Shown: positions 36,546-49,169, numbered from the stretch's first letter. The stretch: DNA of 64,000 nucleotides from Kingdonia uniflora (GCA_014058105.1 JACGCM010002086.1:62001-126000), one strand, 5' to 3'. Numbers and translations: made by a program. Notes: a model not told the origin generated them from the sequence alone.

Positions 36546-37014
36546 CAGGGGCGAAGCTAGGGGGGACCAGTGGGGTCAATTGACCCCACAACCCCACTGA
36601 ATTTGCCATAAATCACTTACCAGATAGCTAAAAATGATACATATATATATATATATAATTTGTATATATTTTACCCCACTCAGCTCCAATCATGTAATTG
36701 TTATTGGTCTAGTGGACAAGTATGTTGGTTTTGACTACCTAAACAAGGGTTCAAGTCCCCACAACCTCATTTTTACATTTTCTGTTATCAAGTCCTAGTT
36801 CATCATTTAACATTATATATGATTCAGAATTAACTTTTAAATTGGGGACTCTCTTCTAAGATTTTTTTTTTTTTTTACTTGACATGAGTTCTAATATAAG
36901 CGATACTAAAATACCCTAATATGCTTCATAATTTTATTTCTCGGGGCCGATGCCTCCGAACCCCCTCGTATTGCTTTTTGACCCTGATAGACTCAAGTCC
37001 TGGCTTCGCCCCTA
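36546..37014. mobile_element. hAT-type MITE with 8-bp target duplication
   Basis: Terminal inverted repeats CAGGGGCGAAGCTAGG and CCTGGCTTCGCCCCT(A) bound a 469-bp non-coding element. The octamer CTTTTAAC flanks it exactly on both sides (36538-36545 and 37015-37022). The 8-bp duplication and CAGGGGCG ends are diagnostic of the hAT superfamily. One terminal base of the right repeat is mutated. Confidence 0.93.
36704..36760 (+). other. tRNA-like A-box/B-box pair inside the hAT MITE
   Basis: TTGGTCTAGTGG (36704-36715) resembles a pol III A box, and GGTTCAAGTCC (36748-36758) fits the B-box consensus, with spacing typical of tRNA-derived sequences. No full cloverleaf is evident. It may be a SINE relic captured by the transposon or chance. 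Confidence 0.45.
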
Positions 37015-37022
37015 CTTTTAAC

Positions 37023-39000
37023 CACTATAATCTATACTCCAAGGACTAATAGCACAATAAATATTGTGTTTACCCTTGATAGGAAACGCCTTTGCATGCA
37101 AACAATGTTCTCCCGTGTCTATGTTATAGATTTTTGCTTTTGCTCTAATTCCCATCTTTAGCAGTACTCACTGGAGATGTTTGGCATGTCGTATCATTAT
37201 TGGTTTGTGATTGGTGTTACTAACCTTTTATTTTATAAAACGTTCACCTCTAACCGCCTTATACTTCTCAATCTGTATCTAGCAAACCGTTCGGCACACT
37301 TGGCGAACTGAATGTGTTTTAAAGTTGATCCAAACAACACAAGCAAACCTTCTTAACTTTTTCTGAGAATGAGTACCAACCATTTATGTGACACAAATAT
37401 CCACTTCTCCCTTATATAATGTTAATCTTTTTGCAATTTTAGAAGCTCTATCTTTAGGTAAAAACTTGTGCATCGATTGGGTCGAAGCACAATTTGTGTC
37501 CACTACAGACTTCTTGTAACTTTATAAGCTCTACGCCTCTACCTCTCACCAAAATCTGTGCATCCCCGGGATCGAAGCACAATTTGTGTCCACCTCAGTA
37601 AATCGCCACATTTTATCTGCAATTCCCTTCCAAAACACAAAGACGCTTAGAGGGGAAGGTAACAAAATACTTCTTAAATCTCAGCAATCTCTTTTCCATC
37701 TTTCAGCGTACCTTTGGCACTATGCTCATTGGTGGGTTGTCTTTAGAACTAACGGTCCAATGACCCTCTTAGCCACCGTTTACATATTCATAACCAAGTG
37801 TGTTATGCCTCATTTGTGTTTAGCAGCACTAGAATCCCTTTACCAATTACCCAATGGGTTTTGCAAATTTGAAACAAGGTTATCCTCAAGATTATGTATC
37901 ATAACCCAAAAGCAACAATTTAAAACCTTTTGTCTCAGTCCAGCTTTCTCGTCACTAAACAAATCTCTCAGCATTACATGAGTGGTTCATCATACTGATC
38001 ACCAGAAGAAAAAAGAAACTGAGTCTAACGGAGATGTATATTCAATGGTCAGCAATTTGCCAAAACGCCTGAATTTGTCCCCGTCGTTTCTCCGACGTGA
38101 ATGTTTCCTTTATACCAAGCAGAGCCATAATTGTCAAAATCGTGGAAGATCTAGGAAATTGCTTTGGGATAAAAGAAACTTGAGATAGACGTCCACGAAG
38201 TTCAAAGTTATGGGACATCTATGCTTGGGTCACTTTCATTGTTTCCATGGTTAGTGGGTCGTTTTCATTGTTTACATGGTTGGTGGTTCATCATCGTCTG
38301 ATAAGTATTATTGGGCCGTTTTTACTACATACTCCCATAGGTTTATCGCCAACAAAACAAAACCTCTATTTCAGGTTCGAAAGATACCTTTTTTTTGTGA
38401 TGCTTTGGTTTACCATAGCCAAAAAATGTGAAAGTGTCACTCTAGGGGGCAGTGGTAGGGCAGTGGTAGGTGTAGTTAACAATACTGTAACGCCAGTTGC
38501 AAAAGCATAAGGGGCTTTCGATTATCCTCAGCTCGGTTCGCAAGGTGAATCGCATCTTTAAGTGTAGAAGTATTGACCTTTTGCTAACTCGTCTTGTACA
38601 ACTTTTTTTATACCATCTAAGACGTTGCGATCCATTCTCATGTAACGTAAATAGATCAATCATATCAGTACTTTTTTGTTACTGAAGATAACAGACTGAT
38701 GGTGGATTGTAAATCTATCTTCATAATTGACGAGAATGAACTTTGCACCATTATGTAATAGAGGATAGCATTGATATCTTATACTTTTATTAAATGTTAT
38801 TCCTCAATTGCATAATGGTGGACGACGCGATGCGAGCTTCGAAAACATTTCATTCTGTCAATTATGAATCACGAAGAGTAGAGCATCGAAAATAACAAAA
38901 CTACCTTCAATGGTTATCTTCAGTTGTAAAACATTTAAGCAAAAACCATATATTGATTCCAAAGTTACGTTACATAAAAACGAAAGGCAGAGAGTTAGAC
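37023..39000. other. No recognisable gene; local tandem duplication
   Basis: TCGAAGCACAATTTGTGTCCAC occurs twice about 87 bp apart (near 37482 and 37571), marking a degenerate tandem duplication. The minus strand at 37980-37600 has an interrupted protein-like run (LNCCFWVMIHNLEDNLV) that I cannot assign. Confidence 0.4.
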
Positions 39001-39044
39001 GATACAAGAAAGGGCAGTCTGGTCATATGACTCATAACCAAAGT

Positions 39045-39170
39045 CACGTGAGACTAACTCTAGGGTTGCATATAAATAAGAGTTGGGGCTAACCTAGAGG
39101 AGATCCTTTTATCAACCTCATGTTACCTCTACTAGAAACCCTAGCATTTTAGAGAGAAAAGAAAGAGACC
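39045..39170 (+). promoter_or_regulatory. Promoter-like cluster: G-box, TATA box, telo-box
   Basis: A G-box CACGTG (39045-39050) is followed 21 bp later by TATAAATA (39071-39078) and then by AAACCCTAG (39136-39144), a telo-box motif common downstream of start sites in plant translation and ribosomal protein genes. An AG-rich leader-like stretch follows. No intact coding region is seen downstream, so this may be the orphan 5' end of a gene or an LTR promoter. Confidence 0.4.
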
Positions 39171-39721
39171 CACAGATAGAAAGTGGTGCCCTACTCTAGT
39201 GTGATGCTTCAAGCTCCAAACACAATCCTACGTATTGTGGTCCTCTAATATGAGATTAGAAGACTACATTGTTATGGGTGCCGGTATGATCAGTCTCCCT
39301 CGGCTATGATCCCCGTTACAACCAGCTGATTGACGACGATACACTAACATGGCAACAACCCTGTAATCTAGCTCCAATCCTAACCCCCGCATCAGCTCCA
39401 ATTGCAACATGTCCATATAAGGTAATGCCCCCGCCAATTTATGAATTTTCTTAAGTAACAAATTTTCAGTTCAGCGTCCTAGCGTCCTTTTGTATCAGAT
39501 TCTTCCGTCAATATTCCCATTAGAAGAAAAAAATGATTAATGATTGATTCTATGATGATAAATATTGAAATTGGATATGAAACCCAGGTTCTCAAACAAG
39601 TTTTTAGATTGACGTTCCGATCGTAATAGAAACAATAACCGAAGGATAAATTTAAGTTGCAAATTTTCATATCAAACTCCGCCGTTAACCAATGACGGAA
39701 TCACACAAACCCAAATAAGGC

Positions 39722-39860
39722 TAATAAAAGACCTTCCATTTCGTCTCTGAACTAATAAAAGCCGCCGTAAGAGTCGAAACCAAGGCTGCAGCGCAGAAAT
39801 CACAGCAGTTACAGCTGCCATTACTAATTCAGAGACAAAGATGGAAGGTCTTTCATTATA
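39722..39860. repeat. Imperfect hairpin with ~36-bp near-perfect outer stem
   Basis: AATAAAAGACCTTCCATTTC and TCTCTGAACTAAT on the left pair with ATTCAGAGACAAAGATGGAA and GGTCTTTCATTAT on the right. Weaker pairing continues inward. The size (about 139 nt) and stem fit a MIR-like precursor or a small foldback element. No mature miRNA sequence is recognised. Confidence 0.55.
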
Positions 39861-40421
39861 TCCCATTGAGGGTTTTCAAAAACAATCTGAATCGAGCAAT
39901 AATCCAGATACGGATTCAGTTCAGGAACAGATCTTGAACCAGTCAAGAAAACTAATGCCAACAGGAACTGGATTACCAGTTAAGACCCAATCACAGCTAA
40001 ATCACAAGAAATTAAACTAGGTCAATCCCGCTGACCCAAATCGACCCAAAGAATCTGTGGAATACACAGATTAGAACAAGTGTCCATGTACTTAAATAAG
40101 TCTTTTTGGACCTGGTTGGTAGACATAATTAAGAGTCCACCACAAGATACAGCCCCCAATCGCTCTGAATTACCTGAAGACCCAAATTTCGACCTCAGCG
40201 TTCTATTTTTTTAACACGATATCTGAGACGCCAACAAAATTTTGTGCTTTAAATTCCTTTCCTCATAGCTCCATTACTCTTTTTAACATGATATCAAGAT
40301 TGTTTTTGAATAAGGACTCTAACAAGAAAGTTTTTAATATTGTAAATGACCATGGGTTTATTTGGAGGCTTTGAGATTAGTTTATTTTTGAGATTAGTTA
40401 TTTTTTAGATTATCATACAAG

Positions 40422-40642
40422 ACTTGCTCCAACAACGTAACTATACCTATTGTCTTAAATTCTTATAGTAAGTAAGATTTGTTTTGAAGTAAACTATTTA
40501 CTCGTAATGATGTCAAATTTTATAGTAAAATTTCTTTCGAAGTAGACTATTTACTTGTAAATGATGTCGATCTGCAATAGTACCTAAACAAATCTTACAA
40601 TAATTTGTGATAGATGTCGTAATTTATATCGTTGGAGTAAGG
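40422..40642. mobile_element. Small MITE-like element
   Basis: Ends ACTTGCTCCAACAACGTAA and the reverse complement of TTTATATCGTTGGAGTAAGG are imperfect inverted repeats about 220 bp apart. Inside, AAGTARACTATTTACT(C/T)GTAA occurs twice. Non-coding; no target duplication established. Confidence 0.5.
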
Positions 40643-40649
40643 CCTCTAT

Positions 40650-42060
40650 AATGAAACATTAGGTCGCCTAGACTAAAATTATTCTAATTATAATGCAACC
40701 TAAATAAGGAAAACTGAGGTACCGACGAGTAAAGAACCGACCCACAAATTCCTATGTGCATGATACATACAACATTCCCTTTGTATATCGTAATAACTCT
40801 TGTTTTACCATACTCTCCCACCCTCATTGAGCAAAATGATCTTTCATACTAGGCAAAACAATTATGTCCCATATCTTATTTACTTCTTCTCCATTATGTC
40901 CACGGGATTTCGCTCTCGACGTACTACTACTATTCCATCACTCATTCTCTAAAGATTGAAACTTTATACAATTAAAGCAAACCCCAGATTGAAATAACCT
41001 AAATCCAATTAACCCATAACTAAAATTCAACAAAAAGGCGATTACCAAATCAACTACAATTAGACCCAATATAAGCAAATACTCACATTGAGAACGTGAG
41101 AAATCCCTTGAGTCTTCAAAAGCTCAGCACGAGCAGCATTATCATAACTCCCCAAATACAAAAATTCTGGCAAAAATTTCCGAGGGAAAATCACTTACAT
41201 GAAACCCTCCTGATGCTGCCTGTGTTGGTAGAGCGATTTGATGACCACAAACCTCTCCTTCATACTTGTGGTAATGGCCGCAAATCCCACATGGATTCTC
41301 TCTCTCCCTCTTCCTCATCATCAACTCACTTTCTCTCTCTCTCTCTTTCTCTAATAATATTTAAAAAAGATATTTAACTTCTTATTTAGGTAATTCTCAA
41401 AAATAGGAAATAGAAGAAAGACATATTATTTTCCATGCTTATCAATAATCATAACACCCGCATTAATCATTCTTCCACAAAATTAGTATTGGGATCAGCC
41501 TGTCATAACACATCAGCAATTGTTGTTTATTGTACTACTCAATGAACACTTACTGTATGTCTTCCTTCATTGCTGGTTATTATATCTGTAAGTAATGTTG
41601 GACAACTTCCGAAAAAACAATCCAGTGATAGATATTTTGTCCAAATGGTTAAGTTGAGGTCGAGCTACTGTTGGATTTGGTAGGCCCCATTTGCATTCAC
41701 TAAATATGCTCAAGCGTAAATATGTGTGTACAGATAACCTGGTTGTATATTTTAATATCAGGAGTCCAAACTCTTTTCAACCAATTTCTTTATCTAACAG
41801 CCAAAACTCTAGAAGGTTGAACTGAGTCAATTAGATGATCCTGGGTATTTTCAGTATACTTAACTTGGCTGTTGAACCGAAAACAGTAGGAAAACATATG
41901 TTTTGTACATAAAACGGTTTTCTGAGGATCGGCTGGGAACTTTGTTCTGCTCAGACTTGGTTGCTTGCCGGTCGATCCAATTTTGAAAACAATGTCGTTG
42001 ATTATTTTCCTCAGTGAGATCACAGTATTTTGTAATATGCCTTATGTTATTATTGTTTGG
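40650..42060. other. No recognisable gene
   Basis: AT-rich, with a CT-rich tract near 41330-41350. The stretch before 42071 ends in TTGTATAG and reads as intron sequence of the pseudogene that follows. Confidence 0.4.
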
Positions 42061-42070
42061 GATTGTATAG

Positions 42071-42361
42071 GCCTCAAATGAAGAAAGATATGATATAGTG
42101 CGTGAAGGAGTAGTTATTTTCACAGGAGCTCTTGCAAAACATTTGGCTAAAGTATGAACTAATTATCTAGGCTGTTTAGTTTGGAATTTCTTGGTATTTT
42201 CGGTACTTGAGGTTTGCGATGATATATGACTTTTGTTGAGCAGAACGATCCCAAAATACAAACAGTTTTTGGAGAAGCAGTTGGATGTACTAAATACTTC
42301 ATCAGAAGCAGTTAAACGGGTTGTGTCAACTTGCTTATCTCCGTTAATGCATTCATAACAA
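42071..42361 (+). pseudogene. GCN1/ILITYHIA-like translational activator, two-exon fragment
   Basis: Exon 1 (42071-42151) reads ASNEERYDIVREGVVIFTGA then LAKHLAK, with an AG before it and a GTATGA donor. Exon 2 (42244-42361) starts NDPKIQTV. After a 1-bp insertion it reads EKQLDVLNTSSEAVKRVVST then CLSPLMHS, and a TAA lies just before its GTATGT donor. This HEAT-repeat stretch is characteristic of GCN1, the ribosome-associated scaffold that activates GCN2 kinase in amino-acid stress. The family protein is over 2,000 residues; only about 66 codons are here. The frameshift and stop make it a pseudogene. Retained introns indicate DNA-level duplication. Confidence 0.82.
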
Positions 42362-42364
42362 GTA

Positions 42365-43420
42365 TGTTCTCTTTGTTATTTGTAAAGGATGCCGCAATTA
42401 TAAGTGAAGGATTGAGAGTTCAACTTTACCTTGGAAGGTGTGGTCAAGCATTATAAGTGATGGATTGGGGAGGATCTTTGGTTCTTGCGGCATACGCCAT
42501 TGTATAATTTTTGGGGAAGGGAAGGAACAATTGGTGCTTCGAGGGCGGATTAGAGATTTTAGACGGCGGGGACCACAACAACTTTGGATAAGTATGCGGC
42601 TATATTGGGTTGGCGTTTACCTTCAAGATTATCAGAGGGATGAGATTTGAAGATCTTATCCTTAGATGGAGCTTAGTAGATTTATCAGATCCTACTCAGG
42701 CACCTTGCAGATTTGTCCTCTAGGGGCAACTCTGCTCTCGAGAAATATGATAGTATTTGGTCGGAAATTCTTCAAATTTCTCTTCTCCAAGTCTTCAGAT
42801 ATGACAATTAACCTGTTCTATGTCCGAGTTACCTCTTGATGTAAAAATTGATCTCTTATGGTAAAAGTGTAGTAGTACACTTAAGAAGTAATCTGGGTGT
42901 TTATGTTTCTGGGGGCAAGGCCTATGACTCCCTCTTAAATAAACAACTACTCACTTTCTTGCACGTTGATACCAGAGTCTTCTTAATGTGGCTCTCACCA
43001 AATTTTAGTTTTGAGTATATGATTGACATCGGAAAGTAGCCTAGCTGTTGGCTTTCCTTTTCCCTTAGTTATGTTTGCTTCCAGATACCTTTTCATAATG
43101 TTACTTTCTACTTCTTGGATTTTACCTAATTCTGAAGATATTTTGACGCTGTAGCGATGCAGATTTCATTCCGGATGCCCAAGGGCCCTTCCTTCCATCA
43201 GTTGAGGTTTTAATGAAGGCTTTGCTCGTGATTTCTTCACTTTCTCTAAGTTGGGAATAATTATAAGTCGAAGCACCCCAATTATGAATTCCCAACTTAA
43301 GCCCTAATTATCTCCTTAATCTCTTCTTCGTCTTCTCTGGTTTTCTTTCTTTCTCTCAAAGGAAATAGCTGGCAGGAAAAGAGAGAACCAATCACAGGGG
43401 CATGAGGGAAACAAATACAT
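42365..43420. other. No firm assignment; possible further decayed coding DNA
   Basis: Open but unassigned stretches exist, such as FLGKGRNNWCFEGGLEILDG near 42510, which faintly resembles the end of a LINE zf-RVT region, and FEDLILRWSLVDLSDPTQAP near 42650. Stops interrupt all frames. I do not see further GCN1 sequence. Confidence 0.3.
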
Positions 43421-43429
43421 CTTTTTGGC

Positions 43430-43605
43430 TGAATGAGTCATTAAGCCAGTTTTGTTAGCTTAATGAAAAGTGTTGAATGCAATTGCTGAATGAAACACCA
43501 CTTAACTGTTGAATGAGGCCATTCAGCCAAAAATAAAACACCACTTAACTGTTGAATGGCCTCATTCAGCAGTCGGCAGTTTTACAGAAAAACAAACACC
43601 CCCTT
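43430..43605. mobile_element. Possible MITE with internal 45-bp repeat
   Basis: ACACCACTTAACTGTTGAATG occurs at about 43493 and 43538. The outer parts (GGCTGAATGAG and CTCATTCAGC; AACAAATAC and AAACAAACACCCCC) are loosely inverted, as in small hAT MITEs. Boundaries are uncertain. Confidence 0.35.
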
Positions 43606-44477
43606 CCTCTCACTAGAACTACTACATTTCAAAGCATTCCCCATTGCCCAATTGCAGTAATTGTTATTAACAGTGCATATCCGTTGATTTTAAACAATTT
43701 ATACGACGACAAAAATGGCGCATGTGCCCAATTAGTTCTTTCCATGTAGCCCAATCAACAACACTCCAAATAAAGGTGTATACAGCCATTGGTTGAACCA
43801 TGGGACACACAACACCTTTTGTGGAATTTATTAGTGAATGCCCATACGTTTGGAGTGAGTTCATAAAACATTTGTGGGTTATGAAATACACCCCCGCGCA
43901 ATTACATTATGCGAGAACGGGTTTCTGGAGTCGGGTTGGATTGCTGGCCAAAGGGCAGTTGTTGGGTTGCTGGCCAAAGAGCAGTTGTTGAATATCATAA
44001 GAATCGTCGAATTTGTTGCTGTAACTATAGTGAGAGTGTAGAAGGTGACAAAGACGGAAGAGAGAGAGAAGAAAGAATCCATGTGAGAGCATAAGCTTGA
44101 ATTTGAGAGATAGAGAGAGTTGCTCTAATGGTGGGGAACTTGGTCGCAACTCCGACGAAGTTCTTAGACAGAGAGAGGAGTCTGATTACTTAATTACCCC
44201 TTACTCTAAGTACCCAACACGGTGGGAAACGACCGAAAGTTTTTCTCTCTTGTTTTCTAAAAATTTCTTACACAACAACACATGTGGAAATCATTAGTGG
44301 GGCCGACCAGAGGCGTTGCCCGCGCCATTGACGCACACAGTACACATTTACTTGAACAGAGTATGATTGGCCGAGGACTTCAAAGTTGAATCGTAGTGTT
44401 TTGGACCGATTAATGACATCTAAAATGAACAGAGTATGCAGATGGTGTCATTCATCAAAGAAAGAAATTTTCCACCT

Positions 44478-44916
44478 TAGAACTAGTGAACTACCACCTA
44501 ATTCTAAAGTCCATAGACTACTTAACGAGTGAAACACACAATTTTGATATTTTTCAGTATCTAATATAAATCAAAGTACTCTCATTTTTAACTCGGTACA
44601 CAAATCTATATCACAAACAAACATTGAAGCAAGTATGAATCTTCAATATACCTGAAAGCACGCCCTTTATCCACAATCACGATCGGGAAAAAGCTGAATT
44701 CTATAAGAACAAAACCACCTTGTATTCAAATTTGCAGTGGCGCTCGAGATAACAATCACCACAACCAACATTTTCATCATGGGATAAGGGACCTTCTCAA
44801 TAAAGTAGATGCTAATTCAATAAATCAACTTCAGCATCTCCATAGAACTAAGTGTTGAGATATTTAGGGATTTGGGGTAATTGAAGTGGTATTAGGGTTG
44901 AAATTGCTTGATTATC
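44478..44916. repeat. Direct duplication, copy 1 (partner 47438-47847)
   Basis: Starts AACTAGTGAACTACCACCTA and ends AAATTGCTTGATTATC in both copies, same orientation. Differences are a few substitutions plus short indels (copy 1 has an extra CAATAAATCAACTT segment and extra bases near 44555). Non-coding. Confidence 0.9.
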
Positions 44917-44919
44917 CTA

Positions 44920-47435
44920 GCAGCCTTTCACCGCAATATCTTTAACCATAATAATCTGCAGAAACAGAGGAACGCCCATTAAAATACTTTTAATCATCTA
45001 AATTAACTGATTGAGCTCCAAATCTTAAAAACACAGAGAAAGCGGCTAGCACTATTAATAAATCGAACTCAGACCTCGTACAAATTTCATTAGGACCTGA
45101 ATTAGTTTTGTAAAAGTGAATCAAAATATGAAATAATGTAAGGTATAATCTTAATACCAATCTGAAAATATATCATAAAATCCTAATCTGAAAACAAAAG
45201 ATAGTATAAAACCCAAATATGATTCATATCCAGAAGCAATCCAAATTTTTTTTTTTGTAAAGGTAAAAACAACTCCTATATCCAAAACTTAATTAATCAG
45301 ACTTTGGAGTATCGGATCCGGTGAAAATAGATTAAAGGCAAGTATGGGTAGTGCTTTAAGTAATTTGACTCGAAAGAGATGCTAGAAAAAAAAAATTTAA
45401 GGAAAGGAAAGAACGTGCAAAGAAGTCACATAATATGATAAAATCCCTTAGTGATACAAAGCGACATGATGGGCGCTTTCTTTAAGAATCTTAGTGCTAA
45501 GTGGAAGGAGTCTTTGGGTGTTTATGTTTTGTTTTGGCTTTTCTAAGGATGTTGAGGTTGAATTGGCATGTTTCTCCACGGAAAGAGCATGTCTAATCCT
45601 TTCTTTATTATATGTGTTCATACACAACACTGAGTCTCAAGTTGGAGATGAGTAATTTTGGCCCAAAGAATGGCAATTTCGAAATGTCCCATTTATCATT
45701 ATTCAATTATTAAATGTCTTTCAAGGTGCTGAGGAAAAGCAGGCGGCCTTCTTGGCAAATCTTCTGAGTTGATTTAAGGGATAAACGTACAGCTTTAGAC
45801 TCAGGAAGTAATGGGGTAGAGGAGCTTAAAAATATTTCTGCTTTGGGGTGCACAATATGCAACTTTCCATCCAATATTTAGGCTTATCCTTAGAAGCTAC
45901 CTATTACATCAAAAGGGGATAGGAGATGTCGTCAAGAGGGTTTTGAACATAATGGGATTTTGGAAAGGGGGGTGACTATCAAAAGGAGGAAATAACTAAG
46001 CATAATGCATTATCTAGTATCTTGGTAGTCAACAAGTCAATGTTTAGCATGTCGGTCTGCGTAACCAATAATTTATAATGACTCGTAAAGGATCTTTTAT
46101 GCCAAGGTGAGAATTTGCGAACGTATATTCAGTACGTGCGATCAGGTTTGCAATTTTTCAAATACAAGGGTGTTTGGTTGGTAGAATACACAAATATTGC
46201 ATCAAAAGGAAGGGATCCAAGTATACAGTCCACAGAGAGATTGCAAATGGAGGATGGGCATTGCTGTAATAGATGGCCACAAACCGCTCAGGGATTGAAG
46301 AGTCTCAAGGTTAAGATAGTTTTTGAAAGTTTGGGCACTCTACTTCCATATTAGGAGCAGGGCTATCGACTCCTAGAGTGAATCATAATTGCAGCGGCAG
46401 CGTCTTATTCTCCAAGAAGGAGCCATTTGTTCATAATTTCAAAAGGTTGTGTTTTTTTTGTATCCAGGGAGTTTCTGAGCATTTATTGTAATTTTTCAGG
46501 TCTAAAATCTGACCATCTGTCGGGAGGTCGCTTAGAATCAACTTGAAGTCAATCTGGCTAGTCGTTTTCACGGTAGTCTGACTGAAGTTTTCCGCTATAT
46601 GTTTTACCTTTTGCATAGTCACTAAAAAAGATGTTTCCAAAGAGATTAAGAAATGTTTAGGGCAACTTTATTACTTCAATGTATCTCTCTTAATTATCTC
46701 AAAACCTACTTCATTCTCACGTATATTCTCTCCCCCTTCCCCTCAAAAACATACTTCTCACCCTTTAAACGATCTCTCGCTCTCTCAAGTCACAAAACGA
46801 ATCCTCCGTTCATGAAGAAATTGGTACTATTCAATCTATTCTTTTACCACAAAAATTAGTTTCTTTGTATTTTGAAATTTTAATCCTTTGAATTAATGAT
46901 TAGAGAAGATTCAATAATAAAAAAATCACACAACTTCATCCACGTACTGGCTTCTCTCTCATTGTGTTAAGAAAAAGAAGAAGAAAGAGACGACCAACAT
47001 GGTAGGTGGGATTACGTACGAAGTTATCAAATTTTACATGTGTTGGCCAAACTTCAGAGCAGAACTAACAGATTACAGCTCATTGTGGAATACCAGTTTA
47101 ACTTTATTCTTGTTTCTAAGGGTTCCAGTATGTCTTCCTCCTGTTTTCTACCGTATGTCTGAATTTGGCTAATTTTGGTCCAAATGCATTCTTTGATATC
47201 AAAAATAAAAAAAGGAAGAAAAAGAAGATGATTATAATGTCTTCCTCTCAAACCAAGATGGATAGGTATTCAGGCATTGTGGGGTTGAGTTCTTCAAAAA
47301 TGCAGATATCTAAGAAAGTTGGGGATTTTAAATCTAAAGTCCCTCAGTTATGTGGTCTAAGCACTACTAATTTTGTTTAGCTATCTACCATGACATGAAG
47401 AGCAAAACTATGCGGCTAGCATGAGGCTTAAGAAG
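44920..47435. other. No recognisable gene
   Basis: Scattered short ORFs only. 46115-46354 is the longest and matches no family I know. Confidence 0.45.
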
Positions 47436-47437
47436 AT

Positions 47438-47847
47438 TAGAACTAGTGAACTACCACCTAATTCTGAAGTCCATAGACTACTTAACGAGTGAAAGAGCAC
47501 AATTTTAATATAAATCTAAGTAGTCTCATTTTTAACTCGGTACACAAATCTCTATCACAAACAAACATTGAAGCAAGTATGAATCTTGAATATACCTGAA
47601 AGCACACCCTTTATCCACAATCACGATCGGGAAAAAGCTGAATTCTATAAGAACAAAACCACCTTGTATTCAAATTTGCAGTGGCACTCGAGATAACAAT
47701 CACCACAACCAACATTTTCATCATGGGATAAGGGACCTTCTCAATAAAGTAGATGCTAATTCAACATCTCCATAGAACTAAGTGTTTGAGATATTTAGGG
47801 ATTTGGGGTAATTGGAGTGGTATTAGGGTTGAAATTGCTTGATTATC
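47438..47847. repeat. Direct duplication, copy 2 (partner 44478-44916)
   Basis: See partner. Beyond the shared end, copy 2 continues into sequence not present after copy 1 (CACCATATTTGTTGCAAAG). Confidence 0.9.
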
Positions 47848-48016
47848 ACCATATTTGTTGCAAAGTTGAAACCTTTTTGGGATATAAGTTGATAAATAAG
47901 GCATAACTTGTTGTTGGGATAGAAATGGGTGCTGGGGAAGGGTTTGTAAGGATGAAGATAGCGAAAAAAGTAAGAGTTTTGGGGTAAAAAATACTTCTTT
48001 ATGCATTTTATGACGA

Positions 48017-48787
48017 TGTTAGTTCTCTCCACTTGGTTTATTTCTTTAGTCTTGGTCTTCACTTTGTTCCCTCCACCTCTTGAGAAGACCTAATCCTCAG
48101 GGACACGTCCCACATGTTTGAATAAAGAGAGAGCCGTTGGGCAAACTCTCTCTATAAAAACAACTCCTCACCACCTTCAAAATAACTCACAGAACACAAC
48201 TCTTCTCTCTCTCTCTTGTACGGTTACCTGTGGTGCATACTTCATTCTTACGTAGACTTCCGGGACAACTGAAGTCTACTGTATACGTTACGCTCGTTGT
48301 ATCCTGGAAAGAGATCAGACCTTCGTTACCTTACCCGAGGTAGGTCGAAATACTCTTTAAAGAGAGTGCGACCCACGCCTCGAGCAATCACAACTTCTCT
48401 CTCTCTTGTTGTAGGCGCTGTACCGGTGTTAGTTCTTCTTGCTACTGCCTGAAACTACAAAGTTTAAACTGCGGTGTTACCAGAGTTCTTGTGCTACTGA
48501 AACTGCCGTCTGCAGTGACTGCTTAGACTGCCTGTTCATACTTGCTACTTACCGGAGCTGGAATCTTGTTGTTTGTCGCTGCTATTACATCAAGTTCATA
48601 TTGCCTGTTTAACATCTGAGTTGCTGCTGTCCCTACCGTTGTTTAACATCTGAGTTGCTGTTGTTCATTGCCGAAGTACTTGTTTTACTGCTGCTGAAAT
48701 ACCTTACTTCTATAACATCTTGCTGTTACAAGTTCTAGAAGGGAAAGCTATATTTACAGGTTCATAAGACTTAAATTATTTTCAACA
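48017..48787 (+). mobile_element. Probable solo LTR (Ty1/copia-like)
   Basis: A 771-bp block begins TGTTAG and ends CAACA (TG...CA). It contains a TATAAAAAC promoter box near 48153 and a downstream CT-rich leader. No polyprotein is present. It is bracketed by a ~65-70-bp direct repeat of host sequence (47946-48012 and 48788-48857, AGTAAGAGTTTTGGGGTAAA). There is no 5-bp target duplication directly at its edges, so ends or history are uncertain. Confidence 0.55.
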
Positions 48788-49169
48788 GTAAGGATGAAGA
48801 TAGTGAAAAAAGTAAGAGTTTTGGGGTAAAAAATACTTCCTTATGCATTTTATGATGAAACTCACATCCAAGAACCCAATTTAAACATCCCAATAGAATT
48901 GGATTCTGAGAAATTTATGGATTTGTGGTTGAAATTATCAAAAATTGGGACCTCTATCAGAGAATGTAGAGTGTGGGAATGAAGATTGTATCCAATTACA
49001 GTTCAGAGAGAGCAAATTGAGCAAATTGTTTTAGAGAAGAGAGAAAAAAATTAGACCTTTGGGAAATTTTGTCAATGGAGCTGATGAAGATGACATGAAA
49101 CCAGAGTGACAATTTGTTGAGGGTAAATTTGCAGGGGAACGATGACGACCCAATAACGCTTTGCCATTT

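Noticed and set aside
44286..44340. Helitron-like GC-rich end near GGCGTTGCCCGCGCC
   Set aside because: No clean hairpin followed by CTRR and T.
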